Origin: JBAZZQ01 sp041658725
Lineage (GTDB): Bacteria > Planctomycetota > Phycisphaerae > JAAYCJ01
Length of the DNA stretch: 45,435 nt
Direction: 5' to 3'
NCBI GenBank assembly: GCA_041658725.1
Contig: JBAZZQ010000033.1
Location: forward strand, 1-45,435
The notes beneath the pieces are model-generated. The model saw only the letters and a list, made by a program, of their open reading frames with translations, made no database searches and had not been told where the DNA came from. The first letter of the stretch is position 1. Each line of letters starts with the position of its first letter. The position numbers and the translations under genes were made by a program. Of the stretch, positions 30,466 through 39,829 are shown one piece after another.

Positions 30466-32805
30466 TTATTTAAACGTGGCGCCTAGTGAGAAGCTGAAGA
30501 TTTGGGGATCGTCCTCGGAGGCCTTTGAGATGGGGAAGGCGAAATCGAAGGCCAGGGGAACCGGTCCGAAGAAATCCAGGGTCAATCGGACACCGACGCC
30601 AATTGAAGCCCGCCAGGCAGTTATGGCGAAATCATCATCGACGCTGCCCATGTCGAGGAATGTTACCCCTCGAAGCATCTTGCCGGCCAATGGAAATTCC
30701 ACTTCGTTTCCGACCAGGAATTCCGAATTACCGCCCACCTGCGTATCGCTGGGCCATTGCCTCGGGCTTATCCCGCGATATTTGAATCCGCGAATGGAAC
30801 CAATACCTCCGCCATAGAAACGTTCAAAAACAGGCGCGTCACCGGCTATGTATCCCGCGGTAACATTCGACGACCAGACCGTTTTACGATCATACACATC
30901 CGTGCGGAGAGTCTTGTAATACGTGCCCTCGGTGACGACTTTGGAAAAGGTATAATCGCCGCCGAACATCCCCGCCTGTTCCCAACTGGCCGACAGACGA
31001 GTACCGCGGGTCGGCATCATGAAGCTGTCCGTGGTATCGCGGGTGATACTAAGTTTAAGCGATGTGAGCATACTGTGTCCTTCGACGGCCAAAATATCTT
31101 CCGGGGCAAAGAACCAGAAGTGTTTGTCGATACCATCGATTTTGATTCCCTCGAATCGAAAGGCCGACCCGACGGAGTAAATATCCTTGAATCGTTTGCC
31201 GAGGCTGAAGATGGTTCCCACTCGGCCTTCCTTGTACCCTTCGCGTTTTCGCTCAAAGAGATAGGCGCTCCAGCCAAAGGAGACAGGCATATCAAACAGA
31301 TACGGCTCGGTAAAATCGATTCGGAATGTGGTCATCTGCGTACCCGGCTCGAAGCTCAGTTTCAGGGTTTGCCCCGCGCCTTTATATGCCTGGCCTCGGA
31401 AAAATTCACCGAGCGTCCGAGGTTTATCCCAGATATTAAAGTTCCAATTCTCGATGCTGATATTTCCGACTATCCCGCTGTTGCTGGTAACGCCCACTCC
31501 GGCCATCACCTTTGTGGTATCGGCTTCCTCCACCTGGATCAGGGCATCTCGCTCATCCTCGACCTCGCCGGGAATGGGTTTGATGGAGGCTTCTTTAAAG
31601 AGTCTCGTCTCTCGAAGCCGGCGTTCGCGGTCCTGCATTTTGTTCAGGTCGAACGTTTGCGTCGGATAAAAATCGAGGGTTCGCCGGATCACGCGGTCCT
31701 GGGTCTTTTTGTTTCCGCGAATGATAATTCGCCCGATCTTGTACGGATTGGATTCGATGATTCGCACTTTAAGGTTTACCGTTCCCGGTGTTTCGGCGTA
31801 GGTATAAATGGTTTCCGCGGTGGCATAGATATAACCATCGCCGCCGTAAAGGGAAAGAATCTTCTTTCGATCCGCCTCCAACTGGTCAAGATTCAAAATG
31901 GAACCGACCACAAGCTGCATCGCGGAAAAAATCTGCTCTTTGGCAAAGTGCTTGATTCCCTCGACGTCGATCCTGGCGATGGAATATCGAGCGCCTTCGT
32001 CGATGATGAAGGTGATGGTCAACTTTTGCCGGTCTGGGCTTAATTCAAGTTTTCTGCCGACCTGCGCGTCGAGAAAACCTTCCTTCCGATAGAAATTTCT
32101 CAGGGAAACGATATCTTCCTGAATCTGAGTTTCCGCATAGGTGCCGGGGCGAAGTATCCAGACGTAGGTCTTGGTTTCAATTTGTCCGATCAGCCGGCGA
32201 TCCGTAAAAGTTCGTTGGCCTTCAAAAAGGATTTTGGTCACCCGGACCTTCGGACCTTCGGTAATGTCATATCGAACGATTCCCTTTGCAAGGGACTTTT
32301 CCTCCAGAGTCACGCCGGCTTCGTTGAAACCTTCATCACGATATTTCTGGGCGATGGTTTCCACTCCGGACCGAACTTTGAGCGGGTCCATAGCGTCGCC
32401 CTGTTTAAAATCCAGCAAACCCAGGAGGTCCTTTTCCTTAATCTTTTTGGCTCCCCGGAATATGATCGCCTGAATCTTCGGTTTTTCCACCAGGTGGAAA
32501 AAAACGATGGTAACTCCGTTTTGCTGCTCGGTGGTGGCAAAAACATCGGTGAATTTACCGGTGAGTTTAAGGTTGTCCAGGTCTTTCTGCAGGTCGGTCA
32601 GATTCAAAGGTGTTTTTAGTTTAACATATCTGATCTGCTGCCGGATGAATCCCTCTCCGACATCGTGCTTTCCGACAATGCGTATTTCGCTGACGGGATT
32701 TGGCCCCAGCGTCGTCGCATTCGGATTCTGCGCAGCCGACACGGCCACAAACATTCCCGACAAAACCAGAATCGCCCGCACATAACGTGAAATGATGGGT
32801 CCCAT
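30466..32805 (-). CDS. bamA: Outer membrane protein assembly factor BamA
   Basis: About 779 residues. A signal peptide (MGPIISRYVRAILVLSGMFV, then AVSAAQ) is followed by five POTRA domains that open with VSEIRIVGKHD, KIQAIIFRGAKKIK, RVTKILFEGQRTF, SIARIDVEGIKHF and YKIGRIIIRGNKKTQ. The C-terminal beta barrel contains the conserved GGGIGSIRGFKYRG loop motif. BamA inserts beta-barrel proteins into the outer membrane, so the cell is diderm. ATG 32805 is chosen since the upstream TTG would add only nine residues. The protein ends in GATFK with Lys after the terminal aromatic residue, slightly different from the usual final Phe. Confidence 0.95.
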   Translation of the reverse strand: MGPIISRYVRAILVLSGMFVAVSAAQNPNATTLGPNPVSEIRIVGKHDVGEGFIRQQIRYVKLKTPLNLTDLQKDLDNLKLTGKFTDVFATTEQQNGVTIVFFHLVEKPKIQAIIFRGAKKIKEKDLLGLLDFKQGDAMDPLKVRSGVETIAQKYRDEGFNEAGVTLEEKSLAKGIVRYDITEGPKVRVTKILFEGQRTFTDRRLIGQIETKTYVWILRPGTYAETQIQEDIVSLRNFYRKEGFLDAQVGRKLELSPDRQKLTITFIIDEGARYSIARIDVEGIKHFAKEQIFSAMQLVVGSILNLDQLEADRKKILSLYGGDGYIYATAETIYTYAETPGTVNLKVRIIESNPYKIGRIIIRGNKKTQDRVIRRTLDFYPTQTFDLNKMQDRERRLRETRLFKEASIKPIPGEVEDERDALIQVEEADTTKVMAGVGVTSNSGIVGNISIENWNFNIWDKPRTLGEFFRGQAYKGAGQTLKLSFEPGTQMTTFRIDFTEPYLFDMPVSFGWSAYLFERKREGYKEGRVGTIFSLGKRFKDIYSVGSAFRFEGIKIDGIDKHFWFFAPEDILAVEGHSMLTSLKLSITRDTTDSFMMPTRGTRLSASWEQAGMFGGDYTFSKVVTEGTYYKTLRTDVYDRKTVWSSNVTAGYIAGDAPVFERFYGGGIGSIRGFKYRGISPRQWPSDTQVGGNSEFLVGNEVEFPLAGKMLRGVTFLDMGSVDDDFAITAWRASIGVGVRLTLDFFGPVPLAFDFAFPISKASEDDPQIFSFSLGATFK

Positions 32806-32939
32806 CGTGGTCAATACTCCATTTAAATGCAAAGTCCTTTGGGTATCAAAACATTAGAAAGATTGTAAAGTTCCCACCCACTAAGGTAAACTAAAATCTG
32901 ATAAAAAGAGTAACCCCTCAGTTTTTCTTACAAACATGG

Positions 32940-32992
32940 GAAACTCAGTATAAAATGGGACTGCATACCGGAATGGGACCTTGGAGGTTAAA
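32940..32992 (+). promoter_or_regulatory. Candidate promoter and leader for the 32993 gene
   Basis: TATAAA at about 32950-32955 sits 38 bp upstream of the gene, with a weak -35 (TTCTTA) in front of it. GGAGG at 32983-32987 is a strong ribosome-binding site. The gap between bamA and this gene (32806-32992) must hold the divergent promoters of both. Confidence 0.35.
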
Positions 32993-35251
32993 ATGATGAG
33001 CAAGTCGAAACAGGATTACTCGATTGTAAAAGTTTCCTTCGTGTTGTGGCTGGTATTCCTTGCGCTCAGATTCGATTGTTTGGCCGAGTCCCCTCAGGAG
33101 GTTAAGACAAATGAACCTTCTTTGGAAAGTTTGGAGATCAAGGTTCCCCACACCGAGTCGGCCAGGGGATTGGCCCGGGACGTCCTTATCCAAGCCAATA
33201 ATTTTTACTACCGGCTGATGAGAGACGACATCAAAGGTTTTAATGCTGTTTTCTCGGTCGAGCGGAACGGACAGATTGCAGGCAAGATAAAGGTGGGATG
33301 GAACGTCGGGACGAAACAGGTGTCGGCTAGTTTCCAGGGAACAATCGATGATGCTGAGCGTGAAAAGGCCCGGCAGTTTGCCCAGACGATGATCGGCCCT
33401 TTGTGCGGGTATCTGATCAAGCCGGAATCGGAAACGGGGTATCCATTGTACGCGGCTCGATTTGGAGGCGAGTATGTATTTGATGTTTCGGGTGCCGGGA
33501 AACTCGCCAATGTGGCTTCGGACGTGCTTTTTCTTTCCTCTGACTTCCTTCAAACGCGTGATTTCGGCAAGTTGAAAAACGGTTTGGAAATCGACGTGAT
33601 TCGCAAAGGGGTTCGATCAAAAAAGGGTTCGGGGTTTTTGCGTTCCATGACGCTGGCACTGCGAAAACCCGGCAGTCCGGAACAGAAGTTGGAATGTACC
33701 TGGTCCTACGCGAGCCAGGACGGTTTCATGTTCGTGAAAGAATTTAAAGTGACCGAAAGCGAGGGTGATCGGACGACATCCTGGAAGTTGACTCTGGAGA
33801 AAGTCGGCGCGGACAAAACCGGGAAGAACATGACCCACCGAACAAAGGCAACCACGAAACAAGCCCTTCCACGAATAAAAAAGTACGTTACCCAACAAGC
33901 CAACTTCGTGATCTATGTTCCGGAAGGATGGACGGTCTCGGAAGGTGCGGCGGGAGGATTCCGAACTCTGACGGCAACCGATCCGAGCGGGATATACCAG
34001 GCGGCCATGTTTTCCGGTTCAAGTCCGCGTGATGGCAACATTGAAGGGATCACGAATCTTTTTGTACAGGCCATCCGGAGTCGATTTCCCGATCTGACGA
34101 TTGGCGGGGCGAAAATAACGCCCAATGGCCAAAAGATCGTGTTCGACGGGGTCTATACCGACGGTCAAAAAAGAAAAAAAGAGTTCCGCAGTTGGATTTC
34201 CCTCCAGGACGAAAATTTTGTTTATACCAGCATGGAAGCCCCGATGGGCAAATTGGCTGACGCCAGGCAACAGTTGCTGACGATCCTTTCCAACATCCGC
34301 GTTATCAAAGGGGCCTATCAAAGCGGCGGAGCGGTTAAAGTGTCTTGGGGTCGGTATCGTATGCGGGACGGATCGGCTTCATTTCTTGTACCGCAGGATT
34401 GGCAGGTTCAGGAGTTTGGAACCGGAGCGTTTGCGGCCAAAGATCCCGGTGGATTATTGAGTTTCGTGGTGGCCGGCGCCGAAGTCCTCAGTCCCCGGTT
34501 GGGCGTCAATGTTCCCAACGTCCCTATGTCTGATTATCTTTCTCCGCATCAAGCCTTGAAATTTCTGGCTCAACGGCAGGGATTGCTTCACGACATGCGG
34601 TTCGAGGAGGTGATCCCCCGGCGCGATTTAACCCAACAGATCAGTCAGGCCTATACGGCCGGTCCGGTCACGGTGGAGGAATTTATCTATACCTTTACTT
34701 CCCAGGGCCGGCGATGCAAGGGTTATTCGTTCGGTGTCACCTTCGGATCGCGGCTGGGGGTGAACTGGCGTCTCTGGCACATGTCGGTCGGAGCGCCAGT
34801 GAGCCAATTTGATCCGTTTGTCGCCAATTTTGTCACCATGCTCCAGTCGTATAAGATCAGCGATCAATTTGCCATGGACTACATAGCCAGGGGAACGGCC
34901 CGGCTTCGTCAGCTTCAGAGACAGACCAGCGAAATGGTCGCTCGGAATGCTCAGGAAATCCGCCAGATGATGCAGTCGGCCTATGACGAACGGCAACGAA
35001 GTCAGGCGTACATTGATTACCAACGGACCAACTACATCCGGGGCGAGCAGGATTGGATTTCGGGAATGGAGGGGGGAACGGTTTACCATAGCGATTCCTG
35101 GGGCACCCAAAATACAGCCACCGGGGAATACTGGAAAGGCCAACCCTATAACTACGTCAACTTTGGCGGAGAAAACCCCAGGTATAACGAACAAATGACG
35201 CCCATCAACGACCGCGCGACGTATGAAAGAGCTTTTGGGGTGCCGCATTAA
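32993..35251 (+). CDS. Large secreted protein of unknown function
   Basis: About 752 residues with a signal peptide (VKVSFVLWLVFLALRFDCLA, then ESPQ). I see an N-terminal alpha/beta part, then two similar modules that begin with a VP-[ED]-GW/W motif: FVIYVPEGWTVSEGAAGGFR (about residue 305) and ASFLVPQDWQVQEFGTGAFA (about residue 462). These resemble the MOG1/PsbP-like fold that is often found as extracytoplasmic domains. The C-terminal part is Gln/Arg-rich and then Tyr/Trp/Asn-rich (WGTQNTATGEYWKGQPYNYV). No catalytic motif, lipobox or membrane anchor seen. It is transcribed divergently from bamA. The role is unknown. Confidence 0.75.
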   Translation: MMSKSKQDYSIVKVSFVLWLVFLALRFDCLAESPQEVKTNEPSLESLEIKVPHTESARGLARDVLIQANNFYYRLMRDDIKGFNAVFSVERNGQIAGKIKVGWNVGTKQVSASFQGTIDDAEREKARQFAQTMIGPLCGYLIKPESETGYPLYAARFGGEYVFDVSGAGKLANVASDVLFLSSDFLQTRDFGKLKNGLEIDVIRKGVRSKKGSGFLRSMTLALRKPGSPEQKLECTWSYASQDGFMFVKEFKVTESEGDRTTSWKLTLEKVGADKTGKNMTHRTKATTKQALPRIKKYVTQQANFVIYVPEGWTVSEGAAGGFRTLTATDPSGIYQAAMFSGSSPRDGNIEGITNLFVQAIRSRFPDLTIGGAKITPNGQKIVFDGVYTDGQKRKKEFRSWISLQDENFVYTSMEAPMGKLADARQQLLTILSNIRVIKGAYQSGGAVKVSWGRYRMRDGSASFLVPQDWQVQEFGTGAFAAKDPGGLLSFVVAGAEVLSPRLGVNVPNVPMSDYLSPHQALKFLAQRQGLLHDMRFEEVIPRRDLTQQISQAYTAGPVTVEEFIYTFTSQGRRCKGYSFGVTFGSRLGVNWRLWHMSVGAPVSQFDPFVANFVTMLQSYKISDQFAMDYIARGTARLRQLQRQTSEMVARNAQEIRQMMQSAYDERQRSQAYIDYQRTNYIRGEQDWISGMEGGTVYHSDSWGTQNTATGEYWKGQPYNYVNFGGENPRYNEQMTPINDRATYERAFGVPH

Positions 35252-35283
35252 ATGAGACCGGTGGTTTGGGCGGAGAAATATTT

Positions 35284-35445
35284 ATGAAAGCAATGATCGC
35301 GCAAGGGCAGGGGCAACTGAAAATGGCCGAGGTGACGATCCTGCCCACCTTATACTCGGACCGAATGCCCTTTGAGCGGTTCCTCCCGGGATTTGAAAGA
35401 CTCAAGCAACGAAAGGCCTCCAAGATCATCTTCGAAATGGCGTAA
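35284..35445 (+). CDS. Small ORF, possible gene remnant
   Basis: 53 residues ending FERFLPGFERLKQRKASKII and FEMA. The final part resembles the C-terminal tail of medium-chain (zinc-type) dehydrogenases, where an aromatic-rich stretch and a Gly/Ala-Lys-hydrophobic end are usual. This resemblance is weak and the rest of such an enzyme is absent. The frame is open upstream without an ATG back to the preceding gene. It may be a relic or a spurious ORF. There is a GGAG at 35272-35275. Confidence 0.3.
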   Translation: MKAMIAQGQGQLKMAEVTILPTLYSDRMPFERFLPGFERLKQRKASKIIFEMA

Positions 35446-35565
35446 AAACAAATTCAATACCCTGTAATGATGACCTATAAACTCATTCTATCATTCTTGA
35501 GAATGTTAGAATGACTATTCCTGACTTACACATCGAAATTAGTAAAAGACTTTTCGAACGTGTTT
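35446..35565. other. Short intergenic region before the polytopic membrane protein
   Basis: Contains only the 30-bp palindrome described separately and AT-rich sequence. No convincing sigma-70 or sigma-54 promoter was identified. Confidence 0.5.
35484..35513. promoter_or_regulatory. 30-bp palindrome, possible operator
   Basis: CATTCTATCATTCT and its near-complement (GAATGTTAGAATG) form an interrupted palindrome with a single mismatched pair, centred on CTTGAG. There is no T-run on either side, so an intrinsic terminator is unlikely. Its location 52-82 bp upstream of the membrane protein start fits an operator or a dimeric regulator site. Confidence 0.45.
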
Positions 35566-37797
35566 ATGAAATTCTTTTGTACTCCCTTAGTCTCGCCTAT
35601 TAGAATGCCTCCTATGAGATTTTCGCTAACGACACGATGGCTGAGTTTAAAGGTTCGGTTGATTGTCGCCGGACTGATTTTCAGCATCGGGTTTTACTGC
35701 GGGGTCGTTCATAAGATTTTAACCCAGGCGTTTTGGCCGGGCTCGGAAATATTCGCGGGAATAATATTTTTCTTCGGCTTCGGACTGCTCATGGGATTTT
35801 CCCTCCTTGAATTGCGTGGAAATGTCAAACCACTTTTAAAATACGGAATTGCCGACAAGGAACTGCATCCGGTCGTCCTGGCCCGGATCGTTTTGCCCAT
35901 CCTGGCCGTCACCACCCTGGCTTTCATTCTGCTCGGCAACCTTGTGACCTTCTGGTTATCCGCGTGGGCCTATACTTTACCGGAGCGGTTTTTGCTGGTT
36001 CGCTCGTCCTGGCGAATATTGGCCTTTATGCTTCCCGTTTCGACCACAGGTCTGGTCGGTGTTTTTTTCGCCCTGGTCCTGGGTTTGACCTTTGCCATAT
36101 TTGTTTACCTCGAATGCCCCAACCATCGTCGGTCCGAGCAACCGCAGGTTCAGCAAGTGATCGTTTCGGTCCTCGGCTGGGTCCTTTTGACCCTGACCGT
36201 AAGCTGGGCTTTCGGTTTCTATCTTACGGAGATATTTGTCGATCGCTGGTGGGCGCTCGTTTTTGTGCCGGTCATCTGCTGTCTGTCCGTGATCGTGATT
36301 TGTCTCGTGGAAACCGCGGGGGAATCCGACTGGTTCAAGCACGTGCGCTTACGCGACAGTCAACTTCACAATTCATCTCCCGAACTCGCGGGCCGAACAA
36401 GCCGCTGGGCTGGTTTTGCCGTTTCCTTCCTCGGCTGGCTGGTGGTCTGGAATGCGATCCACTGGAATTATGCCCTTTCCAACTGGTTCGGCCTCGGTCA
36501 TCCGTCCCCCGATCAGTCCATCGGATTGGTGATACTCGCTGCCCTGGCCGCCGGAGTGGGAATTAAGCTCGGATTCCGTTATAGCCGCGTCAAACCCCAA
36601 CGATATATGACGATCGCTGATCGCCAGGGGTACTGCCTGGTCGTTCTCGGTATCTCGCTTATTCTCTTCGCCGTGTTCATTAATCACATCATGAAAGCAC
36701 CGCATATTTTAACCATTTATCCTCCGGTGTTGATACCGATCCTGTTGGCGGTCATCGCCGCCCTTTGGGGCATCAGTCTGGGTCTGACCATTCCCGCTCT
36801 CGCCGTGGGAAGACCCAGCCGTTTTGATCTATGGATTGAATTGATGAAAAGGATCATCACCGGAGCCATGCTGGCTGGCCCCCTCTATCTTCTCTGGCAA
36901 TACGCGGGAGCGGGAAATCTGCTCGCGATTTCTTTCGCCTCGCTCCTGGCTATCGCTTTTGGAGGGGTGGTGGTTATTTACAACGAATCTCCATTTCTTT
37001 CAAAGAAAAAAAAATCGAAATCCGCAAAATTCATTCATGTCGGCTACATTTTGATTTTATATCTCGGCCTGGGGTTCATCATGGTCCTCGTGCCTCACCT
37101 TAAATCCTCCTGGCTCAAACCGTCCGCGGATAATGACACATATACCGGCGAAGGACTTGCGGGCGTGGCATACCTGCTGAATAACGGGTCGCGGGAACTT
37201 ATCTGGGCAAATCGAATCTCATTTCCTGAGCGAACCGTTCCCGCCCTTCGGCAGGAATGCGAAAAAATTGTCACCGATATCGTAAAAGTCATCGCCGATA
37301 ATCTTAATACCAGGATTCGAGCAATGGTTGTGAACCTGCCTGCCCTCCCCGCCGCGGCGATACAGTCCTTGCCGGTCAGTTCCCTCGAACAATTCGATAT
37401 CGATTCCGCTCTAAGAAATCTGGAGCTGAAATCACTGGGAATCGAACAAACCGCAGACTCGGGTAATATTCTCGATCTTTATTGCCGCCAAAGACCGTCT
37501 CACGTCGTAATCGCCATGCTCCCCCAGCCGTGGCCCAACCACCAATCCTGGCCGAGCCTCCCGGCTCTGCTCAAACGCCTCGTTACTCTTTCTCAAAACA
37601 CGCAAAACATCTGGATCATCTACCTGACCAAAGATAATTTCAACGAAAGCAAAGCCGCCGATGGGCTACTGGCGATGATGAAAAAATACACCGGCTGCGA
37701 TTTTGAGGAAACCACCATCGAAAGCAAAACCGGATATCGCTGGCATATTCTGACCGGTTCTTCGACTTTCCACAATGACAGAAAAAAGATTTTCTGA
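35566..37797 (+). CDS. Polytopic membrane protein with C-terminal soluble domain
   Basis: About 743 residues. I count roughly 12-13 hydrophobic helices over residues about 25-525 (for example LIVAGLIFSIGFYCGVVHKI, VGVFFALVLGLTFAIFVYLE, VGYILILYLGLGFIMVLVPH). A 200-residue hydrophilic domain follows the last helix (from about residue 545, with NRISFPERTVPALRQECEKI). The topology resembles spermidine-synthase-like or transporter-type membrane proteins, but I recognise no signature motif and name no function. The start is uncertain: GTG 35560, ATG 35566, 35605 and 35614 are all in frame and none has a clear ribosome-binding site. An A9 tract lies at 37006-37014, in the KKKKSKS loop. Confidence 0.7.
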   Translation: MKFFCTPLVSPIRMPPMRFSLTTRWLSLKVRLIVAGLIFSIGFYCGVVHKILTQAFWPGSEIFAGIIFFFGFGLLMGFSLLELRGNVKPLLKYGIADKELHPVVLARIVLPILAVTTLAFILLGNLVTFWLSAWAYTLPERFLLVRSSWRILAFMLPVSTTGLVGVFFALVLGLTFAIFVYLECPNHRRSEQPQVQQVIVSVLGWVLLTLTVSWAFGFYLTEIFVDRWWALVFVPVICCLSVIVICLVETAGESDWFKHVRLRDSQLHNSSPELAGRTSRWAGFAVSFLGWLVVWNAIHWNYALSNWFGLGHPSPDQSIGLVILAALAAGVGIKLGFRYSRVKPQRYMTIADRQGYCLVVLGISLILFAVFINHIMKAPHILTIYPPVLIPILLAVIAALWGISLGLTIPALAVGRPSRFDLWIELMKRIITGAMLAGPLYLLWQYAGAGNLLAISFASLLAIAFGGVVVIYNESPFLSKKKKSKSAKFIHVGYILILYLGLGFIMVLVPHLKSSWLKPSADNDTYTGEGLAGVAYLLNNGSRELIWANRISFPERTVPALRQECEKIVTDIVKVIADNLNTRIRAMVVNLPALPAAAIQSLPVSSLEQFDIDSALRNLELKSLGIEQTADSGNILDLYCRQRPSHVVIAMLPQPWPNHQSWPSLPALLKRLVTLSQNTQNIWIIYLTKDNFNESKAADGLLAMMKKYTGCDFEETTIESKTGYRWHILTGSSTFHNDRKKIF

Positions 37798-37835
37798 TAC
37801 GGTCGAACTTGATTGGCTGATTTTCAATGAAATAT

Positions 37836-37868
37836 GAAAAAAAAAGGGCGACCTCATCGGGTCGCCCC
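37836..37868 (-). terminator. Intrinsic terminator of dnaK
   Basis: On the minus strand GGGCGACC and GGTCGCCC pair in a perfect 8-bp stem, followed by TTTTTTTTTC. It lies 32 bp after the dnaK stop. On the + strand CCCCTTCCTTTTA follows, a weaker T-rich tract, so it may terminate the convergent 35566 gene as well. Confidence 0.88.
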
Positions 37869-37900
37869 TTCCTTTTATAAATGGAAACCGCGAAACACTC

Positions 37901-39829
37901 TTATTTCACTTCATATTCCGCGTCGATGACATCGTCACCGCCTTTGCCTTTCTTTTGTTCACCGGCGGGAGGGGCTTGTCCTTCACCACCCGGAGCATCG
38001 GTCGGCGGCTGCTGGGCGACCTTCTCGTAGATTTTCTTGCCGATTTCCTGTGAGGCGGTCATCAGATTTTCCATTGACCGTTTGATGGCGTCTGCGTCGT
38101 CGCCTTTGGAGACTTCCCGCAGGCTGTTCATAGCCGATTCGATATTTCCCCGCTCCTGCGGGCCGATCTTATCGCCGTGCTCCTTGAGTGTTTTCTCCGT
38201 GGTGTAGAGCAAATGGTCCGCCTGATTGCGGGCATCGATAACCTCACGGCGTTTTTTATCCTCTGCTTCATGTTTCGTGGCATCCTCGGTCATTTTGTGA
38301 ATTTCCTGTTCGGTCAGGCCAGAAGTCCCGCGGATTTCAATCTTCTGCTCCTTGGCAGTGGCCATATCTTTCGCCGAGACGTTAAGAATACCGTTGGCGT
38401 CGATATCGAAGGTTACTTCGATCTGCGGCATCCCGCGAGGAGCAGGCGCGATCCCAGCCAGTTTGAACCGTCCGAGCGTCCGGTTGTCCTGGGCGAACTG
38501 ACGCTCACCCTGGAGGATGTGGATTTCAACCTCGGTCTGATTGTCGGCGGCCGTCGAGAAGGTTTCCTTCTTGCTGGTCGGAATGGTCGTATTCCGCGAT
38601 ATAAGAGCCGTCATCACCCCGCCGAGCGTTTCCACACCCAGCGAAAGAGGCGTAACGTCCAGAAGAACGATATCTTCTTTTTCACCGCCCAAAATCGCGC
38701 CCTGGATGGCGGCTCCGATTGAAACCACTTCGTCCGGGTTGATCGACTTGTTCGGGTCCTTGCCGAAGATCTCTTTGACAATCGCCTGCACCTTCGGCGT
38801 ACGCGTAGCCCCGCCGACGAGAACGATCTCATCGATATCCTTGGCTTTAAGCTTGGAGTCTTCAAGGGCCCGTAAACACGGACCTTTGAATCGCTCGAAA
38901 ATCGGTCCGCATAATTGTTCAAATTTCGCCCGCGAGATCGTCATCTGCAGGTGCTTGGGGCCATGCTGGTCGGCAGTGATGAACGGCAGATTGATCGAGG
39001 CTTCGAGAACCTGCGAAAGCTCGCATTTGGCCTTTTCCGCAGCCTCTTTCATTCGCTGCAATGCCATCGGGTCCTTGCGAAGATCGATCCCTTCCTTTTT
39101 CTGAAATTCATCCGCGATATGGTCCATGAGCAAATGGTCGATGTTGTCCCCGCCCAAATGCGTATCGCCGTTGGTCGAAAGCACTTCAAATACATTGTCC
39201 CCGATATCGAGAATGGAAACATCAAACGTCCCGCCACCGAAATCGAAGACGGCGATCTTTTCGTTTTTCTTTTTCTCAAAACCATACGCCAAAGCCGCCG
39301 CCGTCGGTTCATTGATGATCCGCTCGACCTTTAATCCCGCGATCTGCCCGGCTTCCTTCGTCGCCTGCCGTTGCGAATCGTTAAAATAGGCCGGTACGGT
39401 TATGACCGCCCGTTCCACCTTCTCTCCGAGGTAATCCTCCGCCGTCCGCTTCAAATCCTGCAGAACCATGGCGGAAATTTCCGGCGGGGTGTTAAGTTTG
39501 CCGCGAATATCGACCTTCACCAATTCGTCCGATCCCCCGACCACTTTATAGGGAACCATTTTTTCTTCCTCGCCGACTTCACGATGCCGACGACCCATGA
39601 AACGTTTGATGGAATAAACCGTATTGTTCGGATTGGTGATCATCTGCCGTTTGGCCAGTTCCCCGATCAAACGTTCACCTTTATCCGTAAAACCAACGAT
39701 TGAAGGAGTCAGCTTGGACCCATGAGCGTTGATTAACACCTTAGTCTCGCCATTTTCCATAATCGAAACAACCGAGTTCGTTGTTCCCAAATCTATACCA
39801 ATGATCTTATTTGAAATTTTCTCAGCCAT
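37901..39829 (-). CDS. dnaK: Hsp70 chaperone DnaK
   Basis: 642 residues, complete. The ATPase domain starts with IGIDLGTTNSVVSIMENGE and has the phosphate-binding AVFDFGGGTFDVSILDIG and IVLVGGATRTPKVQ. The substrate domain contains LLDVTPLSLGVETLGGVMT and the lid follows. The C-terminal tail DDVIDAEYEVK is the EEVD-like ending of bacterial DnaK. It folds and remodels proteins in the cytosol with DnaJ and GrpE, whose genes are not in the window. A GAGG ribosome-binding site precedes ATG 39829. No CIRCE operator was found upstream. Confidence 0.97.
   Translation of the reverse strand: MAEKISNKIIGIDLGTTNSVVSIMENGETKVLINAHGSKLTPSIVGFTDKGERLIGELAKRQMITNPNNTVYSIKRFMGRRHREVGEEEKMVPYKVVGGSDELVKVDIRGKLNTPPEISAMVLQDLKRTAEDYLGEKVERAVITVPAYFNDSQRQATKEAGQIAGLKVERIINEPTAAALAYGFEKKKNEKIAVFDFGGGTFDVSILDIGDNVFEVLSTNGDTHLGGDNIDHLLMDHIADEFQKKEGIDLRKDPMALQRMKEAAEKAKCELSQVLEASINLPFITADQHGPKHLQMTISRAKFEQLCGPIFERFKGPCLRALEDSKLKAKDIDEIVLVGGATRTPKVQAIVKEIFGKDPNKSINPDEVVSIGAAIQGAILGGEKEDIVLLDVTPLSLGVETLGGVMTALISRNTTIPTSKKETFSTAADNQTEVEIHILQGERQFAQDNRTLGRFKLAGIAPAPRGMPQIEVTFDIDANGILNVSAKDMATAKEQKIEIRGTSGLTEQEIHKMTEDATKHEAEDKKRREVIDARNQADHLLYTTEKTLKEHGDKIGPQERGNIESAMNSLREVSKGDDADAIKRSMENLMTASQEIGKKIYEKVAQQPPTDAPGGEGQAPPAGEQKKGKGGDDVIDAEYEVK

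Noticed and set aside
30757..32043. A 428-residue open frame on the + strand
   Set aside because: It lies entirely antisense to bamA, whose five POTRA domains and barrel motifs are unmistakable. The antisense frame has no recognisable domain and no ribosome-binding site.
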